A DNA stretch of 64,000 nucleotides from Flavobacterium nackdongense (GCF_004355225.1 NZ_CP037933.1:248001-312000); one strand, 5' to 3'; shown: positions 36,891 to 46,805, numbered from the stretch's first letter. Program-made: numbers and translations. The notes: a model not told the origin generated them from the letters alone.

Positions 36891-36933
36891 TATATTTGGA
36901 AAACCAAATTGATTAACCAATTTGACAAACCAA
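36891..36933 (+). promoter_or_regulatory. three-unit GntR-type operator array and -7 box of 36998 gene
   Basis: The -7 box TATATTTG (36891-36898) overlaps TTGG-AAAA-CCAA (36896-36907). It is followed by TTGA-TTAA-CCAA (36909-36920) and TTGA-CAAA-CCAA (36922-36933). All three are in strict 13-base register. Confidence 0.8.
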
Positions 36934-36997
36934 ATTTAATCGATTTTAATCAGTACAATAAGTATTAATCTATTATTATAAACAAAAAACAATTATT

Positions 36998-39900
36998 ATG
37001 AAAAAACAATTACTTAGCCGAAAAAGGCTTTCAGAGTTGGGGTACAGCCTGTGCTTGATAGTGCTGTGTGTGAATATGGGGTGGGGACAGCAAGTTATTG
37101 GCCAATTCCCATTTATGGATGGTGGATTGGAAGGTCAAGCCGCCACAACAAGCATTCCTTCAGGATCATCTACTAACGCTCCAAATTATACCTCGTGGAC
37201 TATTAGTTCAACATCTGCAGCGGCTACTAGAGCAATTTATTCAAGTGCTTCAACTGCAAGAACTGGACAATTTTCTGCAGGTTATGCACAAACTGCAACA
37301 GCTACTAATTTGCGTTTGCAAGTACCTGCCTCTCCAGCAGGGAATATTCTAGGAAACAGTACAGATTATATAGTTCAATATTATTATAAGTCTAGTGTTG
37401 ATCCTACTGGAGCTGCAGGTTCAACAGGTGGTTCAGCGCTAACTGGTGCAATATATGTGAGTGGTACTTCTGGAAGTGTTACTGCTGCGACTAGTACAGC
37501 TTTTACAGCTAATACTTGGTTAAAATATGCTGAAAAAATCACAACTCCCGTAACTCCAACTGCTTCAGCGACCGCTAATAATCCTGGAAATTTTGCCTGT
37601 TCTAGAATAGCAGCAAGTGCAGGTGCTTTTACTGGTTTAGTTTATATAGATGATTTTGTAGTTTATCAAGGATCAATTGTAGATATAACAGCACCAGATC
37701 CTGTTACAGGCGCAAGTGTTTCCAATAGTTCTTCAACTCCTTTAGTTTCTTGGACAGCTCCGGTTAACGGCGTTGACGGAGGAGGGTATGTCGTGGTTCG
37801 TTATGCTGCAAATCCTGACACTTCTGATGATATTAATAATAATGGAATTTATAAAGTAGGAAACACTACAACTGCTGGTACCATTGTCTACATAGGGACT
37901 ACATCTTCATTTACTGATTCTGGAGCGCCAGCCGGAGCTTATTATAAAATATATACAGTAGACAAGGCTTTTAATTACAATTTAACCAATGAAGTGACTA
38001 CCACTTATGTAGCTTCTGGTCCTGTTATTACTGCATCTCCAGCATTTTCAACTTTTAGTTATGTTTCAGGAAGTGGTCCATCAACGGTTCAAAATACTAG
38101 CGTTACTGGTTCTAATTTATCTTCAACGATTACCTTATCAAGTTTGCCTAGTAATTTTGAGTTGTCAACCGATAATTTTACTACAGTTGCTACTTTGGGT
38201 AGTTTTATTTTACCCACATCAGGCGGAACATTATATGTAAGATTAAAAGCAGGTTTGACTAATGGAGTTTATGCCGAAACAATTCCTTTGGTGTCGGATG
38301 CCACTACTTTAAATCTTAGTGTTTCCGGATCGGTTTCAGGTTCCTATACTTATAATGGTTCTGGTTCATTAACTGATGCAGGAAATTGGTCACCAACTCC
38401 TAATATAACTGGAGCAAATGCAACTTTTTTAATTCAAAGCAATGCTACCACTGATTCCGCTTGGACTTTAGGAGCTGGTTCAAAAATTATTTTAGGAAAC
38501 GCGAGTGTAGCTGGAGCTACTTTAACCATTGCTCCAACTTTTCCTATTATAGGAACTATCGATGTGGCTGCCGCTTCATCTGGTGTCAATAGTTTGGTGC
38601 TACAGAGTGCTACATATCCAACTTTTGGAACTTTAGATGCTAGTTCAGAAGTGCATTTGCAAATTCAGCCAATCGCAAGCGTTTCATCTGCAATTTCTTT
38701 TGGTAAAGTATTTATCGATGGAGGAAGTTTAGCGCCAATAACTATTGGTGGAACTGCACCAACATTTTCTGGAGCTCTAACAGTAAATAATAAACTTACT
38801 ATTGCAGCAGGTTCTATTTTAAATATCAACAGTACGGTGTATAATGCATTTTATTTTACAGGAAGCGCAATATGTGATATTCAAGGAACTGTAAAACAAT
38901 CAAGAGCTATAAATTTAGTTTCTTTTGGTGCCGCTTTATCTACAGCAACTGGTGCTCCCGGGCTTCAATTTGCTAATGCAGAAAATGCAGGAGTAAATTT
39001 TATTTTAGGATCTGCAAGTACCGTAGAATTTTCAAGAGGAAATAGTGGTACAGCACAAATAATTACGCCAAGAACAGATTATGCGAATCTTACTATTTCA
39101 GATGGTACTGCTGGAGCTAATGCTAAGACCGTTAGCGGCACGATAAATGTATCAGGGACTTTAACTTCTAATCAAATTAGTGCTAGTAGTGCTATTTCAG
39201 GATCTCCTTTTGTTTTGGCAAATGGTGCTTCGATAGTTCGAACAGCGGGTTCTTTTGGTAATGGAATTACCTTCGGCTCCACTGTAAATCTAACCTACAA
39301 TGGCGCTGGCGTGCAAACCCCAGGGGCAGAAATGCCAGCAGATGGTTCCGTTTTGAATAATCTTACTATCGCAGGAACAGCCTCACTATCATTAAACGCC
39401 GATAAAACGATAAACAATGATTTAACGATTTTAGGTTCAGGTTCTTTAGCACAAACTGCTGGTAATCTAACGGTTAAAAATAACTTGATTAATAGTTCAA
39501 CACTAGGAGCAGCTGCAGTAGTTTTAAATAATAACGCCAACCTGATTCAGGGAGCTGCCACTACAGTAAATGCTAATTCAGGTGCAATTACAGTAAAACG
39601 CAACAGCTCTCTTTTATCACGGTTAGACTATACCTTATGGTCTTCGCCAGTATCGGGCCAGAATTTATTAGCCTTTTCGCCAGCTACAACAACTACACGG
39701 TTTTACAACTACAATACTTCATTCGGTACAAACGGGGCCTTTAGTGTTATTGATCCCACTACAAACAGCTTTACGTCGGGTTCAGGTTATTTAATCCGTA
39801 TGCCCAACACGGCTGTAGATGCTCCTGCAACTGAAACTTTCAACGGGCAGTTTAGCGGTGTGCCCAATAATGGAGATGTTCCCGTAACTTTAATAGATGG

Positions 39901-40918
39901 TCTTGTAACAGGATTACGTTATAATTTGTTAGGAAACCCTTATCCGTCGCCAATAAAAATGCAGAATTTTGTTTTTGATAATACAGCAAATATAGAGTCT
40001 ACTTTATATTTCTGGAGAAAAACGAATGGTGTAGGAACAGCTTATTGCACTTGGCAAGCCGGAGCAACAGTAAATGATCCTGGAACATTTGTCACTAATA
40101 ATAATACGCAATCCGTAAATCCACTGGATGTAATTCAAACAGGTCAAGGATTTTTTGTGGAAGCCAAATCTGGCGCTAGTGCTATGACCTTCAAAAACAG
40201 TCAAAGAGTAGCCAATACAGCTGGTCAATTCTTCAAAACTAAACAAGTTATAGCAGCTGATAAAGTATGGTTAAATGCCACCAATGCTGCAGGAGATTTT
40301 TCTCAAATGGCAGTGACTTATAATGATAATGCATTTATAGGGGTTGATAGGTATGATGGTAAATACATCAACGATAGTGCTTTTGCCTTGACTTCTAAAA
40401 TTAATAACGGAGAATACACTATTCAAGGTCGTCCTACTTTCATTGCCAGCGATGTAGTGGCTTTAAGCTTCAAAACCGCGACAGCAGGAGATTATACCAT
40501 TGCAATTGATCATGCTGAAGGTGTTTTTGCAACTGGACAGGAGGTTTATTTGGTTGACAGCCAAACAGCAACAGAAACCAACTTGAAAGAAGGAGCTTAC
40601 ACCTTTACAGCGGCAGCAGGAGTCGATAATGCTAGATTCACTTTGAAATTCCAAAAAACATTGAAAGTTGATGCAGCTGCGTGGAATGATGCCAATGTAA
40701 TGCTGTATAAAAACAAAGGAATCTTGTATGTCAATTCTACTTCGAAAGCCATCAACAGCGTGAGAGTGTATGATGTGCAAGGAAGACTTATTGTAGAGCG
40801 CAACAATGTAAAAGCCAATACTACGAATATCAGTAATTTGAAAGAAAAAAATCAAGTTTTGATCGTAAAAGTAATAGGGGAAGACAACAGCGAAATAACC
40901 AAAAAAGTATTGAATTAA
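36998..40918 (+). CDS. giant T9SS-exported surface protein (type C-like sorting signal)
   Basis: The 1306-residue protein has a signal peptide (VNMGWGQ) and an N-terminal LamG-like region (about 32-225). A fibronectin-type segment (about 230-345, VSWTAPVNGVDGGGYVV) and a DUF-type beta-sandwich (about 345-450) follow. A long Ser/Thr/Ala/Gly-rich repeat region with beta-helix-like NNLTIAG and NNDLTILG strands spans about 450-860. The C-terminal module has WSSPVSGQ and LLGNPYPSPI, then a sorting domain (MLYKNKGILYVNS, about 1234-1306). That tail resembles the T9SS type C signal of Flavobacterium. No catalytic motif is seen, so I infer a surface adhesin or glycan binder. The next gene encodes a PID-CTERM-like small protein in the same transcript. 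Confidence 0.7.
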   Translation: MKKQLLSRKRLSELGYSLCLIVLCVNMGWGQQVIGQFPFMDGGLEGQAATTSIPSGSSTNAPNYTSWTISSTSAAATRAIYSSASTARTGQFSAGYAQTATATNLRLQVPASPAGNILGNSTDYIVQYYYKSSVDPTGAAGSTGGSALTGAIYVSGTSGSVTAATSTAFTANTWLKYAEKITTPVTPTASATANNPGNFACSRIAASAGAFTGLVYIDDFVVYQGSIVDITAPDPVTGASVSNSSSTPLVSWTAPVNGVDGGGYVVVRYAANPDTSDDINNNGIYKVGNTTTAGTIVYIGTTSSFTDSGAPAGAYYKIYTVDKAFNYNLTNEVTTTYVASGPVITASPAFSTFSYVSGSGPSTVQNTSVTGSNLSSTITLSSLPSNFELSTDNFTTVATLGSFILPTSGGTLYVRLKAGLTNGVYAETIPLVSDATTLNLSVSGSVSGSYTYNGSGSLTDAGNWSPTPNITGANATFLIQSNATTDSAWTLGAGSKIILGNASVAGATLTIAPTFPIIGTIDVAAASSGVNSLVLQSATYPTFGTLDASSEVHLQIQPIASVSSAISFGKVFIDGGSLAPITIGGTAPTFSGALTVNNKLTIAAGSILNINSTVYNAFYFTGSAICDIQGTVKQSRAINLVSFGAALSTATGAPGLQFANAENAGVNFILGSASTVEFSRGNSGTAQIITPRTDYANLTISDGTAGANAKTVSGTINVSGTLTSNQISASSAISGSPFVLANGASIVRTAGSFGNGITFGSTVNLTYNGAGVQTPGAEMPADGSVLNNLTIAGTASLSLNADKTINNDLTILGSGSLAQTAGNLTVKNNLINSSTLGAAAVVLNNNANLIQGAATTVNANSGAITVKRNSSLLSRLDYTLWSSPVSGQNLLAFSPATTTTRFYNYNTSFGTNGAFSVIDPTTNSFTSGSGYLIRMPNTAVDAPATETFNGQFSGVPNNGDVPVTLIDGLVTGLRYNLLGNPYPSPIKMQNFVFDNTANIESTLYFWRKTNGVGTAYCTWQAGATVNDPGTFVTNNNTQSVNPLDVIQTGQGFFVEAKSGASAMTFKNSQRVANTAGQFFKTKQVIAADKVWLNATNAAGDFSQMAVTYNDNAFIGVDRYDGKYINDSAFALTSKINNGEYTIQGRPTFIASDVVALSFKTATAGDYTIAIDHAEGVFATGQEVYLVDSQTATETNLKEGAYTFTAAAGVDNARFTLKFQKTLKVDAAAWNDANVMLYKNKGILYVNSTSKAINSVRVYDVQGRLIVERNNVKANTTNISNLKEKNQVLIVKVIGEDNSEITKKVLN

Positions 40919-40939
40919 GAACCTTAAAATACAACAAAA

Positions 40940-41161
40940 ATGAAAAATAAATTATTAAAATATTATATCGCCGTATTCTGTTTTTGTTCCACTTCTATTT
41001 TATTTGCTCAGCCGGGAACTGATGATACGGGAGGTGGTTTAGAATCGCCAGACGCTCCAGCGCCCATCGATGATTATGTAGGGATTTTGGCCTTGGTCGG
41101 TTTGTCTTATGTGCTGATCAAAGTCAGAGCCAACCATGTATCTGAAAACACTATTGAATAA
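40940..41161 (+). CDS. small PID-CTERM-like protein
   Basis: This 73-residue protein has a signal peptide (STSILFAQ), a short acidic linker (DDTGGG), the motif APIDDYVG, one hydrophobic segment (ILALVGLSYVLI) and a basic or polar tail starting KVRANH. The tripartite end (PID motif, transmembrane helix, positive tail) matches the PID-CTERM sorting-signal type known from Bacteroidetes, by analogy to PEP-CTERM. It starts 21 bases after the giant T9SS protein, which implies coexpression. Function is unknown. A strong terminator follows. Confidence 0.7.
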   Translation: MKNKLLKYYIAVFCFCSTSILFAQPGTDDTGGGLESPDAPAPIDDYVGILALVGLSYVLIKVRANHVSENTIE

Positions 41162-41190
41162 ATAGAATTTTCACATTATCATTCTTCTAA

Positions 41191-41223
41191 AAAACCCTGT
41201 TCCTTGATTGGGCAGGGTTTTTT
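41191..41223 (+). terminator. rho-independent terminator after PID-CTERM gene
   Basis: The nine-base stem AAAACCCTG (41191-41199) with CAGGGTTTT (41213-41221) runs into a T-run ending at 41223. Confidence 0.85.
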
Positions 41224-41244
41224 CACCCCTTTTTTTGTTTAACT

Positions 41245-41778
41245 ATGATTTCAATTCAGCCATTTAATACCTATTTAATTATGGATAATCCTAAACAATA
41301 TGCGACTGAAATAATTAGGTTTAAGACACAATCGATTGTCGAAAAAGGACTTATTGTAAAAAATAAAAAGAGGGAGGAACAATTTATCTTATTTTCTGAA
41401 GTACACAAGATTTATATATTGAAACATAAAGTGGGCTGGTTGCTGAAAGCGGCTTGTATTGCTTCATTTGTAGGGATGCTTTGTTTCGAAAGTGTTTATT
41501 TTTCAGATGAGTTGGCGTTTCTTAGTTCTACGCTATTCTTTCCTGCTATTATTAAATTAAATTTGTTCAAATGGTATGAAATGCATTTGGAACACAAAGG
41601 TGGAATTGTATACACGAAGCAATTTTATTTGAATACAAAACAAGAACATATTCAATTTTTGCATCGTGTCAGAAATCGAATTTTCGAATGTCAAATGAAT
41701 TCTATTTCTTCTTTTTCTAACACTTATTCTGAGGATGAGGTAATAATCGATTGTTCACATTTTTCTTTGATAGCTTGA
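41245..41778 (+). CDS. hypothetical membrane protein with two transmembrane helices
   Basis: This 177-residue protein has no recognised family. An N-terminal soluble part contains a QFILFSEVHKIYILKHK strand pattern. Two hydrophobic stretches (around WLLKAACIASFVGMLCF and LAFLSSTLFFPAII) are followed by a C-terminal soluble part with beta-type patterns (YTKQFYLNT). The overall look is that of a PH-like or DUF-type domain split by a helical hairpin. An alternative start at 41281 (MDNPKQY) would remove 12 residues. It begins only 22 bases after a strong terminator and shows no operator. It may be an unrelated resident of the locus. Confidence 0.5.
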   Translation: MISIQPFNTYLIMDNPKQYATEIIRFKTQSIVEKGLIVKNKKREEQFILFSEVHKIYILKHKVGWLLKAACIASFVGMLCFESVYFSDELAFLSSTLFFPAIIKLNLFKWYEMHLEHKGGIVYTKQFYLNTKQEHIQFLHRVRNRIFECQMNSISSFSNTYSEDEVIIDCSHFSLIA

Positions 41779-42092
41779 AATCCTCGCATCAGGAATCACA
41801 TTTGGTTTACTATTACTTGATTTGAGAAGTTTTGAGTTATTCAAGCTGATAAAAGTCGGTTTTAGATTTTGAATCTTCAAATATTAATATTATTTTTGGA
41901 CAACCAAATTGGTAAACCAATTTAAAATAGCTTTTTACGAAGTTCCTTTATTCCAATGACGAAATGAAATGTCATTATTTGTAACCTGCGGTATTTAGCA
42001 GAGCCGAAGCTATAAGAAAAACAAACAGAAAATACCAGCACGGTTTTAATTTGGAAGCCAAATTAATGTTCAAAATAATAATAATTATATAA
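41779..42092. other. intergenic region with operator and long leader of GH88 gene
   Basis: This 314-base region holds the operator/promoter at 41891-41920 and a predicted leader of about 185 bases. The leader contains a further palindrome of related sequence, TTGG-AAG-CCAA at 42051-42061, with a 3-base gap where the operators have four. I see no gene in it. Confidence 0.65.
41891..41920 (+). promoter_or_regulatory. GntR-type tandem operator and -7 box of GH88/heparinase-like pair
   Basis: The -7 box TATTTTTG (41891-41898) overlaps TTGG-ACAA-CCAA (41896-41907). TTGG-TAAA-CCAA follows at 41909-41920. Confidence 0.8.
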
Positions 42093-43301
42093 ATGAAAAA
42101 GCCCATTTTTAATCTGTTAGCACTGTTTTTAAGTTTATTTCTAAGCCTTAGTCTTTTTAGCCAAACCAAGGTTTCGGACGCACAACTCAAAAGTCTCGCG
42201 GAGAATGCAGTATCAAAATCGTTAGAAGCCTTGGCAAATTCGACTTTGGAAATTAAGGATTCGTTGAAATATCCCAATCAGGGTACAAAGGACTTTAAAT
42301 GGCAATTGCAGACATCAGGCGATTGGACAAGCGGATTTTATCCTGGATGCTTATGGTATGCCTATGAACTGAGCAATGACGAAAAATATAAAAATTGGGC
42401 CAAAAAATGGACTTCGGGGATTGAACAGCAAAAGTTCAACAATAAAACCCACGATTTGGGTTTCCGGTTTAATTGCGCTTTCGGAAATGGATTTCGGTTA
42501 GCTCCCAATGACCCAGACAGTCAGCGTTATAAAGAAATATTATTGACTGCTGCTGCTACGGCAGACAGTCGTTACTCTACTGTTATACAGCAGTATCCTT
42601 CTGATTGGGATGAAAAAGCGAAAACCATTGAAAATTCTGTAGGAGGCTTGGTGGACGTTATGATGAATTTGGAACTTTTGCTTTGGGCATCAGAAAACGG
42701 TGGTGATCCAGCCATAAAAGATCGTTGTATTGCCCATGCTAAAAATGTTTTTCGTGATTTTGTGCGAGCCGATGGTGGAACTTATCATATTGTGCGCTAT
42801 AACAAAGACAACGGAATAATTTTAAACAAAGGCCAACTGCAGGGCGATGTAGATGAAAGCACTTGGTCGCGAGGACACGCTTGGATGGTATACGGCTACA
42901 CTGTAATGTATCGCAAAACAAAAAATCCTGAATTCCTTAAAAATGCGATGCTATTGGCCGATTATTTTATAGCTCATTTACCCGAAGATAAAATCGCAAA
43001 CTGGGATTTTCAATCGAAACTTGAGCATCGCGATGCTTCAGCTTCGGCTATTGTCTGTTCTGCACTTTTTGAGTTGCAAGGCTATATTACTTCGAGTAAA
43101 TTGCAAAAACAGTATTTGAATCAGGCAAAATCAATTCTCGCCTCGCTTTGTCAACTTCCTTATTTTACAGAAGGAAAAGGAACCAATAGTTTGTTATATC
43201 ACTCTACTCAGTATTTTCATAAAACGCAGAATACTGATGTGCCTTGTATTTTTGCAGATTATTATTTTCTGGAATCTCTAATTCGATATAGAAATTTGTA
43301 A
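42093..43301 (+). CDS. GH88 unsaturated glucuronyl hydrolase (second copy)
   Basis: This 402-residue exported enzyme (signal LSLSLFSQ) has the GH88 pattern: WTSGFYPGCLWYAYE, Asp121 in THDLGFRF, Asp188 in LVDVMMNLELL, WSRGHAWMVYG and HRDASASAI. It removes 4,5-unsaturated uronic acid from lyase-made oligosaccharides. It differs clearly from the copy at 66-1238, for example by a longer RLAPNDPDSQRYKE segment. Alginate monomer release does not need GH88, because PL17 does this. Its presence under the GntR-type operator therefore suggests a second uronan or a mixed polymer. It is 39 bases upstream of the heparinase-like gene and shares its transcript. Confidence 0.87.
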   Translation: MKKPIFNLLALFLSLFLSLSLFSQTKVSDAQLKSLAENAVSKSLEALANSTLEIKDSLKYPNQGTKDFKWQLQTSGDWTSGFYPGCLWYAYELSNDEKYKNWAKKWTSGIEQQKFNNKTHDLGFRFNCAFGNGFRLAPNDPDSQRYKEILLTAAATADSRYSTVIQQYPSDWDEKAKTIENSVGGLVDVMMNLELLLWASENGGDPAIKDRCIAHAKNVFRDFVRADGGTYHIVRYNKDNGIILNKGQLQGDVDESTWSRGHAWMVYGYTVMYRKTKNPEFLKNAMLLADYFIAHLPEDKIANWDFQSKLEHRDASASAIVCSALFELQGYITSSKLQKQYLNQAKSILASLCQLPYFTEGKGTNSLLYHSTQYFHKTQNTDVPCIFADYYFLESLIRYRNL

Positions 43302-43340
43302 AAAAAATAGTGTAATTGTTCACTCTCAATAAACTAGTAT

Positions 43341-46300
43341 ATGAAAACTTGTTTTTTCGCACTTTTAACTCTTGTTTGTTCTGCCTTTTCAGTATTTGCT
43401 AACGACACAATCAAGATGCCACCTCATCCAAGGTTGCTATTGAATTCAAATGATGTACTTCATCTAAAAGAAAGGGTAAAACATCCCGATTTTAAGAATA
43501 TCAAAATAGTTTTTGATAAGCAATTGGCCTATCCTACCGACGGACAATCAACTGATGGTGTTCCTGATGAAAAAATTAGACAAAAAATAGAGGCACTGGC
43601 TTTGATGTATCTTATCGATTCTACCCAGAATAAATCATCGGGTATTAAGGCCATCCAGCTCGTGGAAAAATACTTGCCATCCATTCAAAAGGTCAAAGGA
43701 TATCACGAGAATTTGCATTGTTACGAAGCCGTTTTTGGAGCAGCAATGGTCTATGATTGGTGCTATAAATTGTTAGATTCCGAAGATAAAAAAGTTTTAA
43801 TTTCTCAAATGAAACGTGTTAGCTGTTTGGGCGAATATTGCTTAGAAAGAGGCACACCAAAACAGTATCTTTCTGGACATTATGGAGAGGTAGGTGCCAA
43901 TGTATTTTTAGCGCAAGGAATTGCCACCTATGATGAGGATAAGGAATATTTTGATTTTGAATACGCTGAACAAGTTAATTATTTTGCAAAATCAAGAAAT
44001 CCAATGTTCGAATCCGGTACACATCATCAAGGTTCTCAGTATATTGCTGTTCGCTATTATAGTGAAATTCTACAGGCTTTTATGCTTGAAAAATTAGGAT
44101 TGAATCCGTATTCTAAAAAGATTTCCACTCTTGCCTACAGAGGTATTTATCAAACCATACCCCAAACCAATGATATGGACGGAATGGCGGAAGGCGATTG
44201 TCATAACAAACTTGGGATGGGCTATTTTCCGTATGCTAATTTGGCTGCACAACTCTCCGAAGATCCGTATCTACAAAGCTATTCGAAATTGTATCTTAGT
44301 CAATCTGAAAATTATAGTGCTAGGGCATTTATTTTTCATAATCCAAAAATAGATGCAAAACCTATAGACAAGCTGCCATTATCACGTTTTTTTTCATCAC
44401 CATCCGGCTTAATGTTTGCTCGTACGAACTGGGATTTCAACCGCAAAGATTACAAATCGAATGCAATGGTCGTGCTAATGAACATGAGAGAATACAGCGC
44501 AAAGAATCATCAGCATCTAGACCTAGGGCATTTTTCCATTTATTACAAAGGACATTTGGCTTTGGATTCCGGAATTTATCAAGGAGGTGAATTTGAAAAT
44601 GAATGGGGCAAATTGAATTATGTCAATTATTACACCCGAACCGTTGCGCACAATTCAATACTGATTTACGACCCAAATGAACCTTACCCATTTGAAGGTT
44701 CAGACAAACGAGCCGTTTCCAGGGATGGCGGACAATTTTCATTAAATAATCGTGCTTGGAATACGAGTAAAGAAATGTTTGATGCCGGCAAGTCTGCCGA
44801 AATTTTAGCCGTTGATATTGCGAAAGGTCCTAAACCTACTTATTCCTATCTAAAAGGCGATATGACTAGAGCGTACAATTGTCCGCCTAATGTGGAGATT
44901 TATCCCGCAAAAGCAGATACGGTACGAAGAAGTTTTGTCTTTTTAAATCTCAAATCCAATAAAATCCCTGGAGTTTTAATGGTTTTTGATAAAGTAGTAT
45001 CTACCAATGCATCGTTTAAAAAATCGTGGTTGCTGCATTCGCAAAACGAACCAAGAATATTGCAAAGTGCTGTTGAATTTGAAAATACTAATCAAGGAAG
45101 AAATGGTAAATTACACAATGATATTTTACTTCCAGAACCTGAAAATCAAGAAATTGAAAAAATAGGAGGTGCCGGCAAAGAATATTGGGTGGATGGGAAA
45201 AACTATGGCAAAGCAACTCAGGAAGATGCCGGTCGATGGAGAATCGAGTTGTCCCCAAAGAATGCCTCTAAATCGGATAATTTTTTGAATGTAATTCAGG
45301 TTATGGACGCTACATCCAAAATAACTCCACATGTAGTTACAAAAAAAAGAGCCACAAAAGGGGATCATATTGCTGTCGAAGTAGCCGATTGCATTGTTGT
45401 ACAACATTTAGCTTTGGATAAATATAATGATTCAATACATTTTGAAATAGGTAAAAAAACAAAAAAATATAAAGTTCTGATCACAGATCTTCAGGCAGGT
45501 ACTTGGAAAGTTAAATCACCTTCTGGTTCATTTAGGTCTCAAGTTCAGGACGGTTCAGGAACTTTATATTTTGAAAGTAAAGGAGGTTCATTCCAATTAG
45601 TACCTGAAATTCCCCAAAAAATTATTGTTAATAAAAATCAAGATATTATTATTAGAAATCCATTGTCTATTGACAGAAATAATGAGATTATAGCGATTGC
45701 TTGTGAGAAATATAAAAATGCCGCTAAAGATTTAGTACCCCAAATTAAGTGTAAATCTACTGTTTTAAACAGTCAACTCTCAGACGGAAATAAAGATGGT
45801 ATTTGGGATGAACTTTTAGTCGAAGTCAATCTAAAAGCCAGTAAAACCGATACTTTACAGCTCAATTGGATAAAAAAAGAGCGCGTTATTAGTCCCCAAC
45901 AATCGACAAATATAAGATTTAGTTACAAAAGTAAATCGACTGAACCCAACGCCGAAATAGATAATGTATCGCGACTTCGAGGATTTACCCAGAATAGTAC
46001 TAACCCTTCGTTTCAGTTGGAAGGCCCAGGAATTGAAAATGATAAAGTTGCCTTTCGTCATTTTTTTGACAAAAGAAATAGCAAAGATGTATTCGGTAAA
46101 TTAACTAACGAAATGGTACTGGAAAAAGTAGGGTTGAAGGGTTCGTGGCATAACCTACAGGATTGGGGAATGGACATACTGCAAACCGGCGGAAGTATTG
46201 GTGCTGGTGGTTTTGGGATAATAGAAAACAATACTATTTATTCATTAGCCGATGCCGATAATTCCATTTTTAATCATATTGAAGAAGGAGCCTTAAAAGC

Positions 46301-46805
46301 AACGTATAGCATTCAATTTAAGAATTGGGATTGTGGAAGGTTGAAAAAAGACGGCTATGAGCTCGTTTCGATTTATAAAGGTGATTTTTTCTATACTGAA
46401 AAAATAAAAGTCCGATTGGAAAAGGATCAAAAATTGATTTGTGGAATGCCCAACTTTACTTCCGATTCATTGTATGTTAAAGTGCATAATTCGAAATTTA
46501 GTTCTATAGCTACTTTTGATAAGCAAGCGCAGGGAACATCAAGTTTATTGGGATTAGCGATCATGTTTCCAACAAAAAATTTCGTTGCTAAGGGGAAAGT
46601 AAATACTGCCAATGAATTTATCCGATCTAATTTTGTGGCACTCGATGCTACAGAAAACGACATTCAAACTATTCGTTTTTTTGCTTGTTGGGAGAAAACG
46701 GATCCTAGATTTTCGAGTAAAATAGGATTTGATACTTATTTACAGGATACCGCAGACAAATTGGCTAATCCAATACAAGTATTTATATTGGATAAAACGA
46801 CTTAA
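43341..46805 (+). CDS. heparinase II/III-like protein fused to DUF4861
   Basis: The 1154-residue exported protein (signal FSVFAN) has an N-terminal alpha/alpha-toroid (about 25-370). A heparinase II/III-type beta-sandwich follows (about 370-765), with the conserved NHQHLDLGHF segment (Asn389, His390, His392) and TVAHNSILIYD. The final 380 residues (from about 772) match DUF4861 in style (DGNKDGIWDELL, GPGIENDKVAFRHFFD, KVGLKGSWHNLQDWGMDIL, GCGGFG-like GAGGFG). Catalytic candidates are the Tyr pair in AVRYYSE and the His residues above. It may be a polysaccharide lyase of PL12/PL21/PL39 type, but no family can be fixed. Pairing with GH88 suggests that it makes the unsaturated ends GH88 removes. 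Confidence 0.75.
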   Translation: MKTCFFALLTLVCSAFSVFANDTIKMPPHPRLLLNSNDVLHLKERVKHPDFKNIKIVFDKQLAYPTDGQSTDGVPDEKIRQKIEALALMYLIDSTQNKSSGIKAIQLVEKYLPSIQKVKGYHENLHCYEAVFGAAMVYDWCYKLLDSEDKKVLISQMKRVSCLGEYCLERGTPKQYLSGHYGEVGANVFLAQGIATYDEDKEYFDFEYAEQVNYFAKSRNPMFESGTHHQGSQYIAVRYYSEILQAFMLEKLGLNPYSKKISTLAYRGIYQTIPQTNDMDGMAEGDCHNKLGMGYFPYANLAAQLSEDPYLQSYSKLYLSQSENYSARAFIFHNPKIDAKPIDKLPLSRFFSSPSGLMFARTNWDFNRKDYKSNAMVVLMNMREYSAKNHQHLDLGHFSIYYKGHLALDSGIYQGGEFENEWGKLNYVNYYTRTVAHNSILIYDPNEPYPFEGSDKRAVSRDGGQFSLNNRAWNTSKEMFDAGKSAEILAVDIAKGPKPTYSYLKGDMTRAYNCPPNVEIYPAKADTVRRSFVFLNLKSNKIPGVLMVFDKVVSTNASFKKSWLLHSQNEPRILQSAVEFENTNQGRNGKLHNDILLPEPENQEIEKIGGAGKEYWVDGKNYGKATQEDAGRWRIELSPKNASKSDNFLNVIQVMDATSKITPHVVTKKRATKGDHIAVEVADCIVVQHLALDKYNDSIHFEIGKKTKKYKVLITDLQAGTWKVKSPSGSFRSQVQDGSGTLYFESKGGSFQLVPEIPQKIIVNKNQDIIIRNPLSIDRNNEIIAIACEKYKNAAKDLVPQIKCKSTVLNSQLSDGNKDGIWDELLVEVNLKASKTDTLQLNWIKKERVISPQQSTNIRFSYKSKSTEPNAEIDNVSRLRGFTQNSTNPSFQLEGPGIENDKVAFRHFFDKRNSKDVFGKLTNEMVLEKVGLKGSWHNLQDWGMDILQTGGSIGAGGFGIIENNTIYSLADADNSIFNHIEEGALKATYSIQFKNWDCGRLKKDGYELVSIYKGDFFYTEKIKVRLEKDQKLICGMPNFTSDSLYVKVHNSKFSSIATFDKQAQGTSSLLGLAIMFPTKNFVAKGKVNTANEFIRSNFVALDATENDIQTIRFFACWEKTDPRFSSKIGFDTYLQDTADKLANPIQVFILDKTT

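Larger units (their letters stand above)
36637..36997. other. divergent regulatory region between PL6 and 36998 gene
   Basis: This 361-base region holds two operator arrays (36668-36724 for the minus-strand gene, 36891-36933 for the plus-strand gene). The 166 bases between them are AT-rich and show no other recognisable feature. Confidence 0.75.

Noticed and set aside
40463..40855. 130-codon minus-strand frame inside the giant T9SS gene
   Set aside because: Composition is that of an antisense shadow (Phe/Ile/Ser/Cys-rich), with no motif.
42051..42061. TTGG-AAG-CCAA as an additional GntR operator
   Set aside because: The gap is three bases, not four, it is a single unit, and it lies deep in the leader. 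It may be a degenerate or chance site.
41975..42277. 100-codon minus-strand frame across the GH88 leader
   Set aside because: It overlaps the GH88 signal peptide in antisense and has no recognisable domain.
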